A program made the position numbers and the translations under genes. This document shows positions 43,493 to 53,473 of a stretch of DNA of 64,000 bases, one piece after another; position 1 is the stretch's first letter, and every line of letters begins with the position of its first letter. The notes below the pieces were generated by a model that was given only the letters and a program-made list of their open reading frames with translations, ran no database searches and was not told the origin of the DNA. The stretch is from NCBI RefSeq assembly GCF_000008765.1, contig NC_003030.1, positions 2,638,001-2,702,000 of the forward strand, given 5' to 3'. This DNA is from Clostridium acetobutylicum ATCC 824. Lineage in GTDB: Bacteria > Bacillota > Clostridia > Clostridiales > Clostridiaceae.

Positions 43493-46475
43493 CCTTCCCC
43501 TTAAATACAAAAACAATTAATATAATTAGCCCAATTAACCCCATTAAAGATAAAGCTATACCCTTTTTTAAATATGGATAAGTTACAGAAATGTTTGTAA
43601 CACCTTTTTCCCGTACATTTAGAAGATTTTGATCCATATATATTTTCTTATCACTCATATATGCATCTAAAAATGCAATGGTTGTATTCACACTTTTTTT
43701 AGGAGAATTTATCTTTATTGAATTTTTATTATAACTTACCTTAAGAGGAACAATTTCACGTTTAGGAACATTTGTAAGTTCCTTTCCTATTATTTCATTC
43801 ATAATATCAAGTGACTTACTATCTTCATTAGTCATACCATTAAACATAAGATTAAATCCAAGAAAATACACATTTTTATTATCTTTAATTCCAGACGCTA
43901 AAAAAGCAATTTTCTTATCATTTATCCAAGAAAAGCCCTTTACATTTTGAGTATTTGTAAGATATACCGTATTCCATTTTTTATACTCTTCTTTAAATTT
44001 TACATCTGCCACATACCTTTCTTTATTAAAAAATAAATCAGGCATTTTATTGTCAAAAACTATTGGCTCTGAAATCACACCTAAGAATATCATTCTATCT
44101 GTAATATTATCTGTAGGTATTCTATTCATATCTACAATTACTCTAACACCTTTTTTGCTTAACTTTTTTACTATACCTTCTGCTTTTGATCTATTATTAT
44201 AGGAAAATCCTGATAAATAAATAATCTTATATTTCATAAGATCATTCAATGAATAGTCTTCAAGATTATTTGAGCTTCCTATTTTAAATGAAGGATATAA
44301 AAGTTGTATCTCCTTTGCCGACTTCCCTATACAAAGCCCCTCGTATTTTGTAATAACGCCAAAGGCTTTAGGTGTGCTCTTATGAAATATATAACTGTCA
44401 GCATTTTCAAAACAAAGCTTATAACCAGAAAGCTTTGCACCATAATCTATATCACTAAAGCTTTTTCTATTATCCTTTATCACAGATTTTCTTAGAACTA
44501 CGGTATCACAACCCATTTCAAGAGACCGATCAAACATATACTTGTAATATCCATTTTCAAGAGCAGTATTTAATAAAACAATATTGCTTGATGTCGCAGC
44601 CCCCTGCCATGCCCATCCATATGAATAAGCTGATTTATCCTTGCCATTACAAATATAATATGAGGCGTAAGAGGCAAAGGTGCTATCATCCATAAGTGAT
44701 ATTCTTTGCTTTGTTACAGCCTTAGCCTTAGAAAGTACCTTTATAGCCTCTAAGTTTTTTCCTTTTGGATAAAGTGAAAATCTAAAAGATAGAGAACTAT
44801 CAGCTATTATGATAATTAAAACTATTAGCTTAATATATCTCTTTAAGCTTTTCCAGTTTAGAAGGCTTATTGTAAATAAAGCGTAAGCTATAGGTGCAAA
44901 TCTTATCATCCAAAACAGTTGATTTAGTGGAAGCTTAGACACTATAGGCAAAAATGCAGTAGTGCTTCCTAAAAAAATGACAACTGAAGTTATAAATCCC
45001 GGTAAGCTCTTCTTTTTTGAAAGTATTATACCCAAAACAGCCACAACAAATATAGATAAACCATAATAAAACATACCATTTCTTCCCTCTTGCGTAAGCC
45101 GTATAAATGGGTTTAATGCATCTGTAAATTTTGCACTAAAAAATTTCATAACTTCGCTTGTTGCCTCGCTGTCCATTGAAGTAAGTCCGCCTTTAAGTGC
45201 TGGATAAAGCCAAATCCCACAAATTGCAATTCCTATTCCCATTGCTGTTAAACACTGAAGAGGCTTTATAACTTTTTTAAATATAATGGAGTAAATGAAT
45301 AGAAACACGAATGACGCAGTTACCACCATTGCAGCTACCATAAGATGCGTCATAGTAATAAGCGTCATAAATAATGTCATCGGTAATATTGACCACTTCC
45401 TGCCATAATTCACAAAATCCCACAAGAAGTAAAATAGATATGGCAATAAAGCTGTTATTAAAGCTCTCGGAATATTTCCCTCATAGAAAAGCACCTTTAA
45501 GTTCTCAGGAAGAAAAAACCATAATATTCCTAAAACTAATGAAATGAATATACTTCTTTCTCTTATCCCCCAAATAAGCCATCCTAAGGCTCCTATAAAG
45601 AAAATCAAGCTAATAAAAATAAGATATGCCCCACTAACATTTCCTCTTACCAAAAACTCACATGCTGCAAGTAAATAATAAGAAAAAGGAGCCCAATACC
45701 TAAAGGGCTGTATTCCGTTATACCAGTAATTTGTAAAAAGCGGATAAAGATTACCTTGCCTTATACTCTTATACAAAAAATCCGCTTTAAATAAGTGTCC
45801 ATAAGTATCTACCCCCCAAGGATATCCTTCAATATTTTTTAAATAAACCATTAATGAAGTTCCTAAAAACATAATAATAAATAGTGAAATTAAAACTCTT
45901 AAGCTTACGTTATAGCTTTTTTCAATTTTCTTTTTCTTCTCTTCTTTCGGTTTATTTTCTTCTACATATTTTATCTCTACCTCTGGCATATTCTTTCTTA
46001 TTATTTTTTCAGCTTTTTGAAATTTTCTAACTAATTCCTCTTCACATACACTAATAATTCCATCTAAAGTTAACCTTCTTAGCTTGTTATACTGTCTCTT
46101 CTCTTCTACATCCTTACAATTGTTTACAACATAAACTCTTGAAGGATTTTCACTTATTTCTAGTCTCGTAAGCTCAACCTTTTTTTCGTTAAACACTTTT
46201 GTAATTTCCTTAAACAAAAAGTTTCCTATATTCTCTAACGTAGGCTCAAGTTTGTCAAAAGGAGATATTTTATTAAGCTCCTGTGCTTCATATCTTCTTA
46301 AATAATCATTGACTAATTTTTCAATTTTGTTATAAAGAAAAAATTCATCATCGGCTATCCTTATTTTTATTGCAATCATAAAAGTGTGAGAATGCACATT
46401 TCCTCTTTTGTTATTTATTAAAACGCTATGGGATGCATTTAACTTAAATTTATAGACATATCCCCTAAATTCCAC
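43467..46475 (-). CDS. Large PTPS-like/GT-C-type membrane protein, locus 1
   Basis: 1002 residues. Residues 1-118 are a PTPS-like domain (KLNASHSVLIN, VHSHTF, LEISENPSR) with His16/28/30 and Glu109 and no catalytic Cys. From ~190 there are some 12 membrane helices; after the first stands YPWGVDTYGHLFKADFLY, with the acidic residue in the first outer loop that marks GT-C glycosyltransferases using lipid-linked sugars. Residues ~600-965 form an outside domain, with a last helix at ~970-990. Start GTG at 46475 behind GGGAGG. It heads XrtG locus 1 and may hand a glycan to the sorted protein. Confidence 0.85.
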   Translation of the reverse strand: MEFRGYVYKFKLNASHSVLINNKRGNVHSHTFMIAIKIRIADDEFFLYNKIEKLVNDYLRRYEAQELNKISPFDKLEPTLENIGNFLFKEITKVFNEKKVELTRLEISENPSRVYVVNNCKDVEEKRQYNKLRRLTLDGIISVCEEELVRKFQKAEKIIRKNMPEVEIKYVEENKPKEEKKKKIEKSYNVSLRVLISLFIIMFLGTSLMVYLKNIEGYPWGVDTYGHLFKADFLYKSIRQGNLYPLFTNYWYNGIQPFRYWAPFSYYLLAACEFLVRGNVSGAYLIFISLIFFIGALGWLIWGIRERSIFISLVLGILWFFLPENLKVLFYEGNIPRALITALLPYLFYFLWDFVNYGRKWSILPMTLFMTLITMTHLMVAAMVVTASFVFLFIYSIIFKKVIKPLQCLTAMGIGIAICGIWLYPALKGGLTSMDSEATSEVMKFFSAKFTDALNPFIRLTQEGRNGMFYYGLSIFVVAVLGIILSKKKSLPGFITSVVIFLGSTTAFLPIVSKLPLNQLFWMIRFAPIAYALFTISLLNWKSLKRYIKLIVLIIIIADSSLSFRFSLYPKGKNLEAIKVLSKAKAVTKQRISLMDDSTFASYASYYICNGKDKSAYSYGWAWQGAATSSNIVLLNTALENGYYKYMFDRSLEMGCDTVVLRKSVIKDNRKSFSDIDYGAKLSGYKLCFENADSYIFHKSTPKAFGVITKYEGLCIGKSAKEIQLLYPSFKIGSSNNLEDYSLNDLMKYKIIYLSGFSYNNRSKAEGIVKKLSKKGVRVIVDMNRIPTDNITDRMIFLGVISEPIVFDNKMPDLFFNKERYVADVKFKEEYKKWNTVYLTNTQNVKGFSWINDKKIAFLASGIKDNKNVYFLGFNLMFNGMTNEDSKSLDIMNEIIGKELTNVPKREIVPLKVSYNKNSIKINSPKKSVNTTIAFLDAYMSDKKIYMDQNLLNVREKGVTNISVTYPYLKKGIALSLMGLIGLIILIVFVFKGKGECIEKNT

Positions 46476-46617
46476 TCATTACCTCCCATAATTGTATTTT
46501 AATTACATAATATCATTAAAATGAAAAACAATCAATTAGCTTAAAAACTTTTTTCGTATTAAGAAGTATATTAAATCCTCATATAAAATATAATATGACT
46601 AACAAAGGGGGATAACT
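46476..46617. promoter_or_regulatory. Divergent promoter region, XrtG locus 1 and YhgE pair
   Basis: 142 nt of AT-rich DNA between the divergent starts at 46475 and 46618. It must hold both promoters; I cannot place the boxes with confidence. Confidence 0.5.
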
Positions 46618-48786
46618 ATGAGACATATTTATAATATTGTAAGTATATATAAGAGGGATATTAAAAGCATTATAAAAAATCCAATAGCCCTTTTGATTAT
46701 AGGAGGGCTTTGTGTAATTCCATCTCTATATGCTTGGGTAAATATACAAGCTTGCTGGAATCCCTATGAACACACCAGCAGTATTCCTGTTGCTGTAGTA
46801 AACAACGACAAAGGTGGTTCCTTTCGCGGAAAATACTTGAATATGGGAAATCAAATTGTAGATAATTTAAAAAAGAATCATAAAATAGGTTGGGTATTTG
46901 TAAACACAAGAAATGCAAATATGGGTATTATCGATGGCAGTTACACCGCTATGATTGAAATTCCAGAAAATTTCACTGGAAGATTTACAAGTATACTTAA
47001 AACTCCCCCAAAAAAACCTGAAATTATATATAAGGTAAATACAAAACTAAACCCTGTGGCAGGAAAAATAACAGGAGTAGCTAAAGATACCTTGACCAAC
47101 GAAATCACAACTGAATTTATAGCTACTGTAAATAAAGCTATATTTTCTTCTTTAAACAAAGTAGGCGGAGAAGCTGAAAAAAATAAAAACAATATACTGA
47201 AATTAAAAAATAATATAATCGATGTAAATAATAATATGGATCTTATACTATCGCTGCTAAACAGTATAAACAATAATTCTAACAACCTAAGTATGTTTTT
47301 AACACAATTAAAAGCCACTATCCCAACTATAAATAGCAGCTTAAGTATGATATCTAAAAATAACACTGACAACAAAACCATGATTTTAAACACTCAAAAC
47401 ACCTTAAATAATTCTTTTAATAACATAGCTCTAAATTTAAACAATGCTGAAGCTGCAAGCTATAGAATTAAAAATCTTACTGATGCACTTAACACAAATT
47501 TTTCGAGTAGTAACGCCTCTATAATTTACTCTGACATATCTAAAATAAACACTGAGCTAGATAACCTAAATAACTCAATTTCATCGATAATAGAATTTCT
47601 GCAAAATATAAGCGCAACCTCACCCAATGAGTCTTTAGCTAATATGCTTGTATCACTAAAAAATACTCAAGGTTCAATTGCTTCACAAAAATCTGATATA
47701 AACAATCTTCAAAAACAGCTTCTTAGCACAAATAACCTAAATAAAGCTTTAGTTGCTTCAATAACAAATAGGTCTTCTACCATGAACAAAGATCTCATAA
47801 ACACTAATACTAGCTATAATGGCAGCGTTAAAGCTTCTTTAAATTCAATATCACAAAATTTAGTTAATGTAACTAACGACGCCTCCTCTATTCTAGGAAC
47901 TGCACAAGATTTAAATAATGGCATAAATAACTTACTTCAAACTTCTATAGATGGGAGCAATCTATCTTCAAAAGTGTCTTTAGATCTAAAAAATAGACTT
48001 CTTCAGTTTAAAGATATAATTTCAGCTTTAAGCAGTAAGCTTCAGGAGACTAATAATAACGACTTAATTCAAATTATAAGCATCCTCCAGAGCAATCCTG
48101 ATTTTATGGGAAATTTTATTTCCACTCCCTTTAGTATAAAGGATGAATCCATTTACAGCATACCAAATTACGGTTCTGGTATGGCACCTGTATACACAGT
48201 ACTTGCAATTTGGGTTGGAACTTTGCTCCTTGTATCCTTACTAAAAACAAGAGTTCCGGATTCTCAAGGATTACATATACTAACCTTACGTGAAAAGCAC
48301 TTTGGAAAAATGTTAACCTTTATAACCCTAAGCTTAATACAGTCTTTTATAGTATCTCTTGGTGATATACTACTTCTAAAAATTTATACTGTAAATCCTG
48401 CTCTTTTAATTGCCTTTGCACTGATGTCAGGCTTCACCTTCTGTGTAATAGTTTTTACCTTAGTATCTACTTTAGGCAATATAGGAAAAGCAATAAGTAT
48501 TATATTTTTAATAATACAAATTGCAGGCAGCGGTTCTACTTATCCAATACAGGTTGACCCATTATTTTTCAGAATCCTTCAACCTATGCTACCTTTTACC
48601 TATAGCGTTGGTGGATTTAGAGAAGCTATAGCTGGACCTTTAATAAGCAGCGTTATGCTTGATTTTACTGCCTTAATACTTATTTCAGTTGTATTCATAT
48701 TTTTTGGTTTCTTCTTTAAAATACCTCTTCACAGGCCAATTTCAAAATTTGAAGACGGTTTTAAAAAATCAGGCGTTGGTGAATAA
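46618..48786 (+). CDS. YhgE/Pip-domain membrane protein
   Basis: 722 residues. An N-terminal helix (ALLIIGGLCVIPSLYAWVNI) is followed by the family motif ACWNPYEHTSSIPVAVVNNDKG; the middle (about 180-510) is Asn/Ser-rich coiled coil outside the membrane; five helices close the protein (VYTVLAIWVGTLLLVSLL to FFFKIPLHRP), as in ABC-2-type permeases. YhgE/Pip proteins are known as phage infection protein and as relatives of EsaA of type VII secretion; molecular role unclear. Start ATG at 46618 behind AAAGGGGG. It is followed by a paralogue 17 nt later. Confidence 0.9.
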   Translation: MRHIYNIVSIYKRDIKSIIKNPIALLIIGGLCVIPSLYAWVNIQACWNPYEHTSSIPVAVVNNDKGGSFRGKYLNMGNQIVDNLKKNHKIGWVFVNTRNANMGIIDGSYTAMIEIPENFTGRFTSILKTPPKKPEIIYKVNTKLNPVAGKITGVAKDTLTNEITTEFIATVNKAIFSSLNKVGGEAEKNKNNILKLKNNIIDVNNNMDLILSLLNSINNNSNNLSMFLTQLKATIPTINSSLSMISKNNTDNKTMILNTQNTLNNSFNNIALNLNNAEAASYRIKNLTDALNTNFSSSNASIIYSDISKINTELDNLNNSISSIIEFLQNISATSPNESLANMLVSLKNTQGSIASQKSDINNLQKQLLSTNNLNKALVASITNRSSTMNKDLINTNTSYNGSVKASLNSISQNLVNVTNDASSILGTAQDLNNGINNLLQTSIDGSNLSSKVSLDLKNRLLQFKDIISALSSKLQETNNNDLIQIISILQSNPDFMGNFISTPFSIKDESIYSIPNYGSGMAPVYTVLAIWVGTLLLVSLLKTRVPDSQGLHILTLREKHFGKMLTFITLSLIQSFIVSLGDILLLKIYTVNPALLIAFALMSGFTFCVIVFTLVSTLGNIGKAISIIFLIIQIAGSGSTYPIQVDPLFFRILQPMLPFTYSVGGFREAIAGPLISSVMLDFTALILISVVFIFFGFFFKIPLHRPISKFEDGFKKSGVGE

Positions 48787-48803
48787 ATTTAGGAGGTAAC
48801 TTC

Positions 48804-50933
48804 ATGAAAAAAATTTTCAAAATATTTTTAAGAGATTTAAAAAGCATTAAAAGAAGCCCTTCTGCTATTGGTATGATAGTTGGCCTATGCTTTTTACCTT
48901 CCCTATATGCTTGGATAAACATAAATGCTTGCTGGGATCCTTATGCAAATACAGGTAATATTCCGATTGCTGTTGTAAATGAAGACGAAGGTGCTATTTT
49001 TAATAATAAAAGAATAAATGCAGGAAATGAAATTGTATCTGAGCTTAGAAAAAACAAATCTATTAAGTGGATATTTGTGGATGAATGGCAGGGAAACTAT
49101 GGATTAAATGAAGGAAAGTATTATGCCCTTTTAGACATCCCCCGCAATTTTTCAAGTGGACTTACAAGTCTAACAACAACAACTCCAGAAAAACCTTCTA
49201 TAATATATAGGAGTAATGAAAAATTAAATGCAATAGCTTCAAAAATAACAAATTCAGCTAAGGATAAAGTTGCTCAGGAGATAAAAACAAGTTTCGTAAA
49301 TACAGTTACAAAAGAAACCTTAACATTAATAAAATCCAATAAAAACATTATGAATAAATCAAATATTATTCAGCTTAAGGACACTATAAATGAAGCATCT
49401 AAAAATCTTATAAACACACAAAATTACATACAAACTGCAAATAAAAGCTCTCAGGATATAAGCAGTTACTTATCAAAGCTTCAAGGAACTTTGCCAAAAC
49501 TAACAGACCAGATTAACAATCTTCAAAATGCTGCCCAAAGCAGTAAAAATCTAATTTCAGCTACAAAACAAACCCTTATTACAACCTCCAGTGATTTAAA
49601 TAACGATATGGTTGAAATTCAAGCTGAAAATGGTCAATTTCAGGGTATTTTATCTGGAATGAAGAATACAACTTCTTACTCAAATCTAGAGCAACTAAAT
49701 AGCATAAATAATTCCCTTGATAGCAATTTAAAATCCACAATAAATAATCTACAGGCAATATCTAAGACTAACACTATACCTAATGCAAATTCCATAATAG
49801 GTTATCTTCAAAATGCAGACGCCTTAGCAGCTAATACAAAAAATTCTCTATCTCAGCTTAAAAGTTCTATTGATAACAATGCACCAAAGGATGCAATAAA
49901 CAGCCAAATTGATTCAATTTCTGCCTTAAGCAATGAGCTTTCAAACGACATGCTAAATATATCAAATGGCTTTTATTCTTCTGTTCTTCCTCTTTTAAAT
50001 AATATGGGAGATAACTTAAATGGAAATTTAACTAATATAAGTACACTTTTAGAAAGCACAAAAGTATTAATTCCTCAGCTAGATGCTTTAGCAAATTACG
50101 GTAAGGCTACAAGTACACTTTCCATAAATCAAGCAAACGATATAAACAGTAAGCTTTCATCACTTTCAGGAGAACTTAATAGACTCAGTGGCAAAATGAA
50201 TTCTTTAAGTGATTCAGATTTAAATGATATAATAAAACTTTTATCTATGAACACTAATGAATTAGCAAGTTTTATATCCTCTCCTCTAACCACAAGAGAA
50301 GTGGATATTTACGGAGAAGGAGTCTTTGGAGTTGGCTTAACACCCTTTTACTCAGTCCTTGCTATATGGGTAGGAGTATTACTTCTCTCCTCAATGCTTA
50401 CAACAGAATTTAAAAATTTAAGTGGAAGAGAGCATCTTAACATTTGGCAGGAACACTTTGGCAAAATGCTTTTATTTTTGGTATTATCCCTTATTCAAAC
50501 CACCATCATAATACTTGGTGATAAGTATATACTTCATGTAAATCCTCAAAACATGCTTTTACTCATGTGTTTTGGCTGGGTATGTTCTGTCACCTTTACC
50601 TTTATTATATTCACTCTAGTTGCGATATTTGGAAATGTAGGCAAAGCAATAGCCGTTGTAATGATGGTCTTTCAGATTGCAGGCTCCGGAGGTATATATC
50701 CAATACAAACAAATCCAAAAATCTTTGGTATATTAGAACCTCTTTGGCCATTTACCTACGGAATAAATGGTTTTAGAGAAGCCATATCAGGTCCTATATG
50801 GAATAATGTCTACAGCAATCTCAGAAATCTAGGCTTCTTTATTATTTTTTTCTTTTTTCTAACTATTTTAAAAAGACCCTTTCACAAACTTACAAGAGCT
50901 ATGGAACATAAATTTAAGGAATCCCAACTATAA
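48804..50933 (+). CDS. YhgE/Pip-domain membrane protein (paralogue)
   Basis: 709 residues with the same layout: SAIGMIVGLCFLPSLYAWIN, ACWDPYANTGNIPIAVVNED, a long Ser/Asn-rich coiled coil, and five C-terminal helices ending in FFLTILKRPFHKLTRAM. It shares ~35-40 percent of its sequence with its neighbour by eye at the two ends and less in the coiled coil. Two unequal copies in one operon suggest a heterodimer. Start ATG at 48804 behind AGGAGG. Its end meets the convergent ChW gene at a shared terminator. Confidence 0.9.
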   Translation: MKKIFKIFLRDLKSIKRSPSAIGMIVGLCFLPSLYAWININACWDPYANTGNIPIAVVNEDEGAIFNNKRINAGNEIVSELRKNKSIKWIFVDEWQGNYGLNEGKYYALLDIPRNFSSGLTSLTTTTPEKPSIIYRSNEKLNAIASKITNSAKDKVAQEIKTSFVNTVTKETLTLIKSNKNIMNKSNIIQLKDTINEASKNLINTQNYIQTANKSSQDISSYLSKLQGTLPKLTDQINNLQNAAQSSKNLISATKQTLITTSSDLNNDMVEIQAENGQFQGILSGMKNTTSYSNLEQLNSINNSLDSNLKSTINNLQAISKTNTIPNANSIIGYLQNADALAANTKNSLSQLKSSIDNNAPKDAINSQIDSISALSNELSNDMLNISNGFYSSVLPLLNNMGDNLNGNLTNISTLLESTKVLIPQLDALANYGKATSTLSINQANDINSKLSSLSGELNRLSGKMNSLSDSDLNDIIKLLSMNTNELASFISSPLTTREVDIYGEGVFGVGLTPFYSVLAIWVGVLLLSSMLTTEFKNLSGREHLNIWQEHFGKMLLFLVLSLIQTTIIILGDKYILHVNPQNMLLLMCFGWVCSVTFTFIIFTLVAIFGNVGKAIAVVMMVFQIAGSGGIYPIQTNPKIFGILEPLWPFTYGINGFREAISGPIWNNVYSNLRNLGFFIIFFFFLTILKRPFHKLTRAMEHKFKESQL

Positions 50934-50964
50934 TAAAAACTCTCCTTAAAGGAGAGTTTTTATT
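50932..50964. terminator. Shared bidirectional terminator, YhgE and ChW
   Basis: A 33-nt perfect palindrome with one central base: 16-bp arms AATAAAAACTCTCCTT and its complement. It begins in the TAA of the YhgE gene and ends in the stop of the convergent ChW gene, with T-runs in both directions. Confidence 0.95.
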
Positions 50965-52408
50965 ATTTTGTTAAATATACTACAACTCTATTAATCCAAA
51001 ATGTTCCTGTTCCATCTGTAACCACATATAATCTATCAAAAGTTTTAGACTGATCATAACCTGAAGTCATAAATTGTGTATTTAACTTTTTAACAGCTTT
51101 TTTTAGTGTATCAATATCATTAGACTTTGTGGAGGTGTATTCTTTATATACTCCTGCTACCTTATAAACAGTTCCATTTTGTGCTGTATATAATCCTCCG
51201 TTATTATAATCATAAAGCTTAATCAAATTATTTTTTGCCTGTTCCTCTGTCGCCTCCCTATCTGCAACGTAATTTCCCTGAAGATCTATAGCATCAAATA
51301 CATTACCAGTTATTTTATCCCCCGCATCATTATATGCGTATATAATTCCTGTAGGATTTTCAATCTTATTTACCTCTTGATTCAATTTATCTGATGAATT
51401 CCAATCCATTTTAGTCTTATCTTTATCAAATGCAGGCTGTGGTATATTGGAATAATCTATAAAATCCACTGGCTTTGGAGTACTTCCATCTGCTGTTTTA
51501 ACTATTCTAACCTCGATTGCCTCTATTCTAAGCCCTTTACCATCTGTTCCTGCTTCTTGTCCATCACTTACCCAATCTTGCCAGCCTATGTTTTGCACAT
51601 GCGCTCTATATTGAACACTGTAGCCTGGCAAGTTCTCTAGTGCAATCTTTATTGCTTCAACTCTAAATCCTCTACCGTCTGTTCCTGCCTCTTCTCCATC
51701 CTGCACTGCCTCTTGCCAACCTATATTTTCTACATGTCCTTGGTACTTTATATGTGCTCCTTCTGGTGCATTTGTTAAATTAAGCTTTAATGCCTCAACT
51801 CTAAGTCCCTTACCTTCTGTTCCTGATATTTGTCCATTTTCAACAGCATCCTGCCAACCCACATTTTGAACATGACCAGCATAGCTTACTCCTACAGTTG
51901 AATTATCACTTACTTTAACTATCTTAACCTCAAGTGCTTCTATTCTAAATCCTTTACCATCTGTTCCTGCTTCTTGTCCATCACTTACCCAATCTTGCCA
52001 ACCTATATTTTGTACATGTGCTCTATACTGAACACTATAACCTGGCATATTCTTAAGCTTTATCCTAAGTGCTTCTACTCTTAACCCTTTACCATCTGTT
52101 CCTGCCTCTTCTCCATCTTGCTTCCAATCCTGCCAACCTATGTTCTGTACATGACCTTGGTACTGTATATGCGCTCCTTCCGGCGCATTAGTTAAATTAA
52201 GCTTTAACGCCTCAATTCTAAGTCCTTTACCATCTGTTCCTGCTTCTTGTCCATTTTCTACAGCACCTTGCCAACCTATATTTTCTACATGCGTAGCATA
52301 AGACACACCTAACTCTGTATCTGCTTTATAGCTTTTATCTGTTGGCATTCCCAATATAAAAACAAAAGCAGCTGCTGCTATAAATCCTATAATTTTATTA
52401 CTTTTCAT
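50963..52408 (-). CDS. Secreted ChW-repeat protein with distinct C-terminal domain
   Basis: 481 residues from the ATG at 52408 (GGAGGAAAC upstream); an extended reading to 52444 has no ribosome binding site. Signal peptide to about 28, six ChW repeats in two triads (about 35-320) and a C-terminal domain of ~150 residues, AYNDAGDKITGNVFDAIDLQ to FWINRVVVYLTK, not like the tail of either other ChW protein. Sits between the two XrtG loci but faces its own way. Extracellular binding role is inferred. Confidence 0.88.
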   Translation of the reverse strand: MKSNKIIGFIAAAAFVFILGMPTDKSYKADTELGVSYATHVENIGWQGAVENGQEAGTDGKGLRIEALKLNLTNAPEGAHIQYQGHVQNIGWQDWKQDGEEAGTDGKGLRVEALRIKLKNMPGYSVQYRAHVQNIGWQDWVSDGQEAGTDGKGFRIEALEVKIVKVSDNSTVGVSYAGHVQNVGWQDAVENGQISGTEGKGLRVEALKLNLTNAPEGAHIKYQGHVENIGWQEAVQDGEEAGTDGRGFRVEAIKIALENLPGYSVQYRAHVQNIGWQDWVSDGQEAGTDGKGLRIEAIEVRIVKTADGSTPKPVDFIDYSNIPQPAFDKDKTKMDWNSSDKLNQEVNKIENPTGIIYAYNDAGDKITGNVFDAIDLQGNYVADREATEEQAKNNLIKLYDYNNGGLYTAQNGTVYKVAGVYKEYTSTKSNDIDTLKKAVKKLNTQFMTSGYDQSKTFDRLYVVTDGTGTFWINRVVVYLTK

Positions 52409-52519
52409 CTTGTTTCCTCCTTGAATGAATTTTATTGTCAACATTTATATTTTATAATTGTTATTTTCCTTTTTCAATAACTTTTTGTATTAATGTAATT
52501 AATAGGGTTGTATTGAGCA

Positions 52520-52553
52520 AATATAAAAACAGCATCAGTATCAATGCTGTTTC
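52520..52553 (-). terminator. Terminator of XrtG locus 2
   Basis: Stem AAACAGCAT/ATGCTGTTT (52526-52535 with 52544-52553) with a T-run on the minus strand, 13 nt past the stop at 52566. It closes the operon running from 60999. Confidence 0.85.
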
Positions 52554-52565
52554 TACAATTCAAAC

Positions 52566-53027
52566 CTAAATTTTCTTCATTCTCTCAATTTTATTTTTAA
52601 CTGCATCCTTTAAATATTTCATTTGTGAAGTATTGTCCTCATATGCACTCTCATACTTCACTTCATCCCCCACATCTATAATATACGATCTTGTTGGTGT
52701 CTCACTTATTTCTATAGACAAAAGCACCCATCCATTTTTCGAAAGAAGTTTTCCTAGCGTTTCTTTAAAGTATACACATATATTTTCAAGTGTAGGATTT
52801 ATTTTATTAAAAGGTTCCGTATCATTCAAATAAATATCTTGAAATCCTTGAAGATATTTATCTATCTTTTTCTCTACATCGTTAAATATAACGAAGCTAT
52901 CATTTATTTTTATTGTATTAATAGTAATTTCCCAAGTGTGAGGATGCTTATCTCCAAGCACTCCATTTAAAAATATAGAATGTGCCGCATTAAGATAGAA
53001 CTTAAATCTATATTGATTGTATTTCAA
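52566..53027 (-). CDS. Free-standing PTPS-like protein, XrtG locus 2
   Basis: 153 residues, paralogue of 39287-39766: FYLNAAHSIFLNGVLGDKHP and IEISETPTRSYIID are nearly the same. His16, His28, His30 and Glu109 are at identical positions; the catalytic Cys, Asp and His of real synthases are again missing. Start ATG at 53027 overlaps the end of the GtrA gene by 4 nt. Last gene of the operon. Confidence 0.85.
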   Translation of the reverse strand: MKYNQYRFKFYLNAAHSIFLNGVLGDKHPHTWEITINTIKINDSFVIFNDVEKKIDKYLQGFQDIYLNDTEPFNKINPTLENICVYFKETLGKLLSKNGWVLLSIEISETPTRSYIIDVGDEVKYESAYEDNTSQMKYLKDAVKNKIERMKKI

Positions 53028-53473
53028 TTTCTCATTCCTCCCTTCTCACCAAAATATTTTCCTAAAAATAAATAAATATATTTTCTCATAAAATACATAA
53101 CAAAGAATGGTATAACTATTGACGCTCCTTTGCTAAGCAAAAAATTTATATCTTTTCCAAGGAAATAAAACACTCTAATATAAGACAAATATACAATAAA
53201 ATCTGCCATCAAAAGTCCAAACAAGAAGGTTATAAAATATACTCCAATTCCTAAAATGCCATATTCCACATTAAAAACAGATTTTGAGGCTAAAAGATAA
53301 TGTATTATAAATCCAATTATAATCCCTATAGTATTGGCATAAACTATTCCTACATTTAAAAAACTCATAATTACCCAAACTGCTGCTATATCTATTACTG
53401 TTACAAAAATAGAGTATGAAAGATATTTTATTATAGAGCCGTACCGATTAAATTTCTTTTTTAGATTCTCCAT
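53024..53473 (-). CDS. GtrA-family membrane protein
   Basis: 149 residues with four helices, opening IIKYLSYSIFVTVIDIAAVW and ending PFFVMYFMRKYIY, as in GtrA, proposed to flip undecaprenyl-phosphate-linked sugars across the membrane. Its partner is usually a GtrB/DPM1-type GT2, which is present at 54680-55459. Locus 1 has neither. Start ATG at 53473 lies inside the end of the Cache-GGDEF gene (26-nt overlap). Confidence 0.88.
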   Translation of the reverse strand: MENLKKKFNRYGSIIKYLSYSIFVTVIDIAAVWVIMSFLNVGIVYANTIGIIIGFIIHYLLASKSVFNVEYGILGIGVYFITFLFGLLMADFIVYLSYIRVFYFLGKDINFLLSKGASIVIPFFVMYFMRKYIYLFLGKYFGEKGGMRN

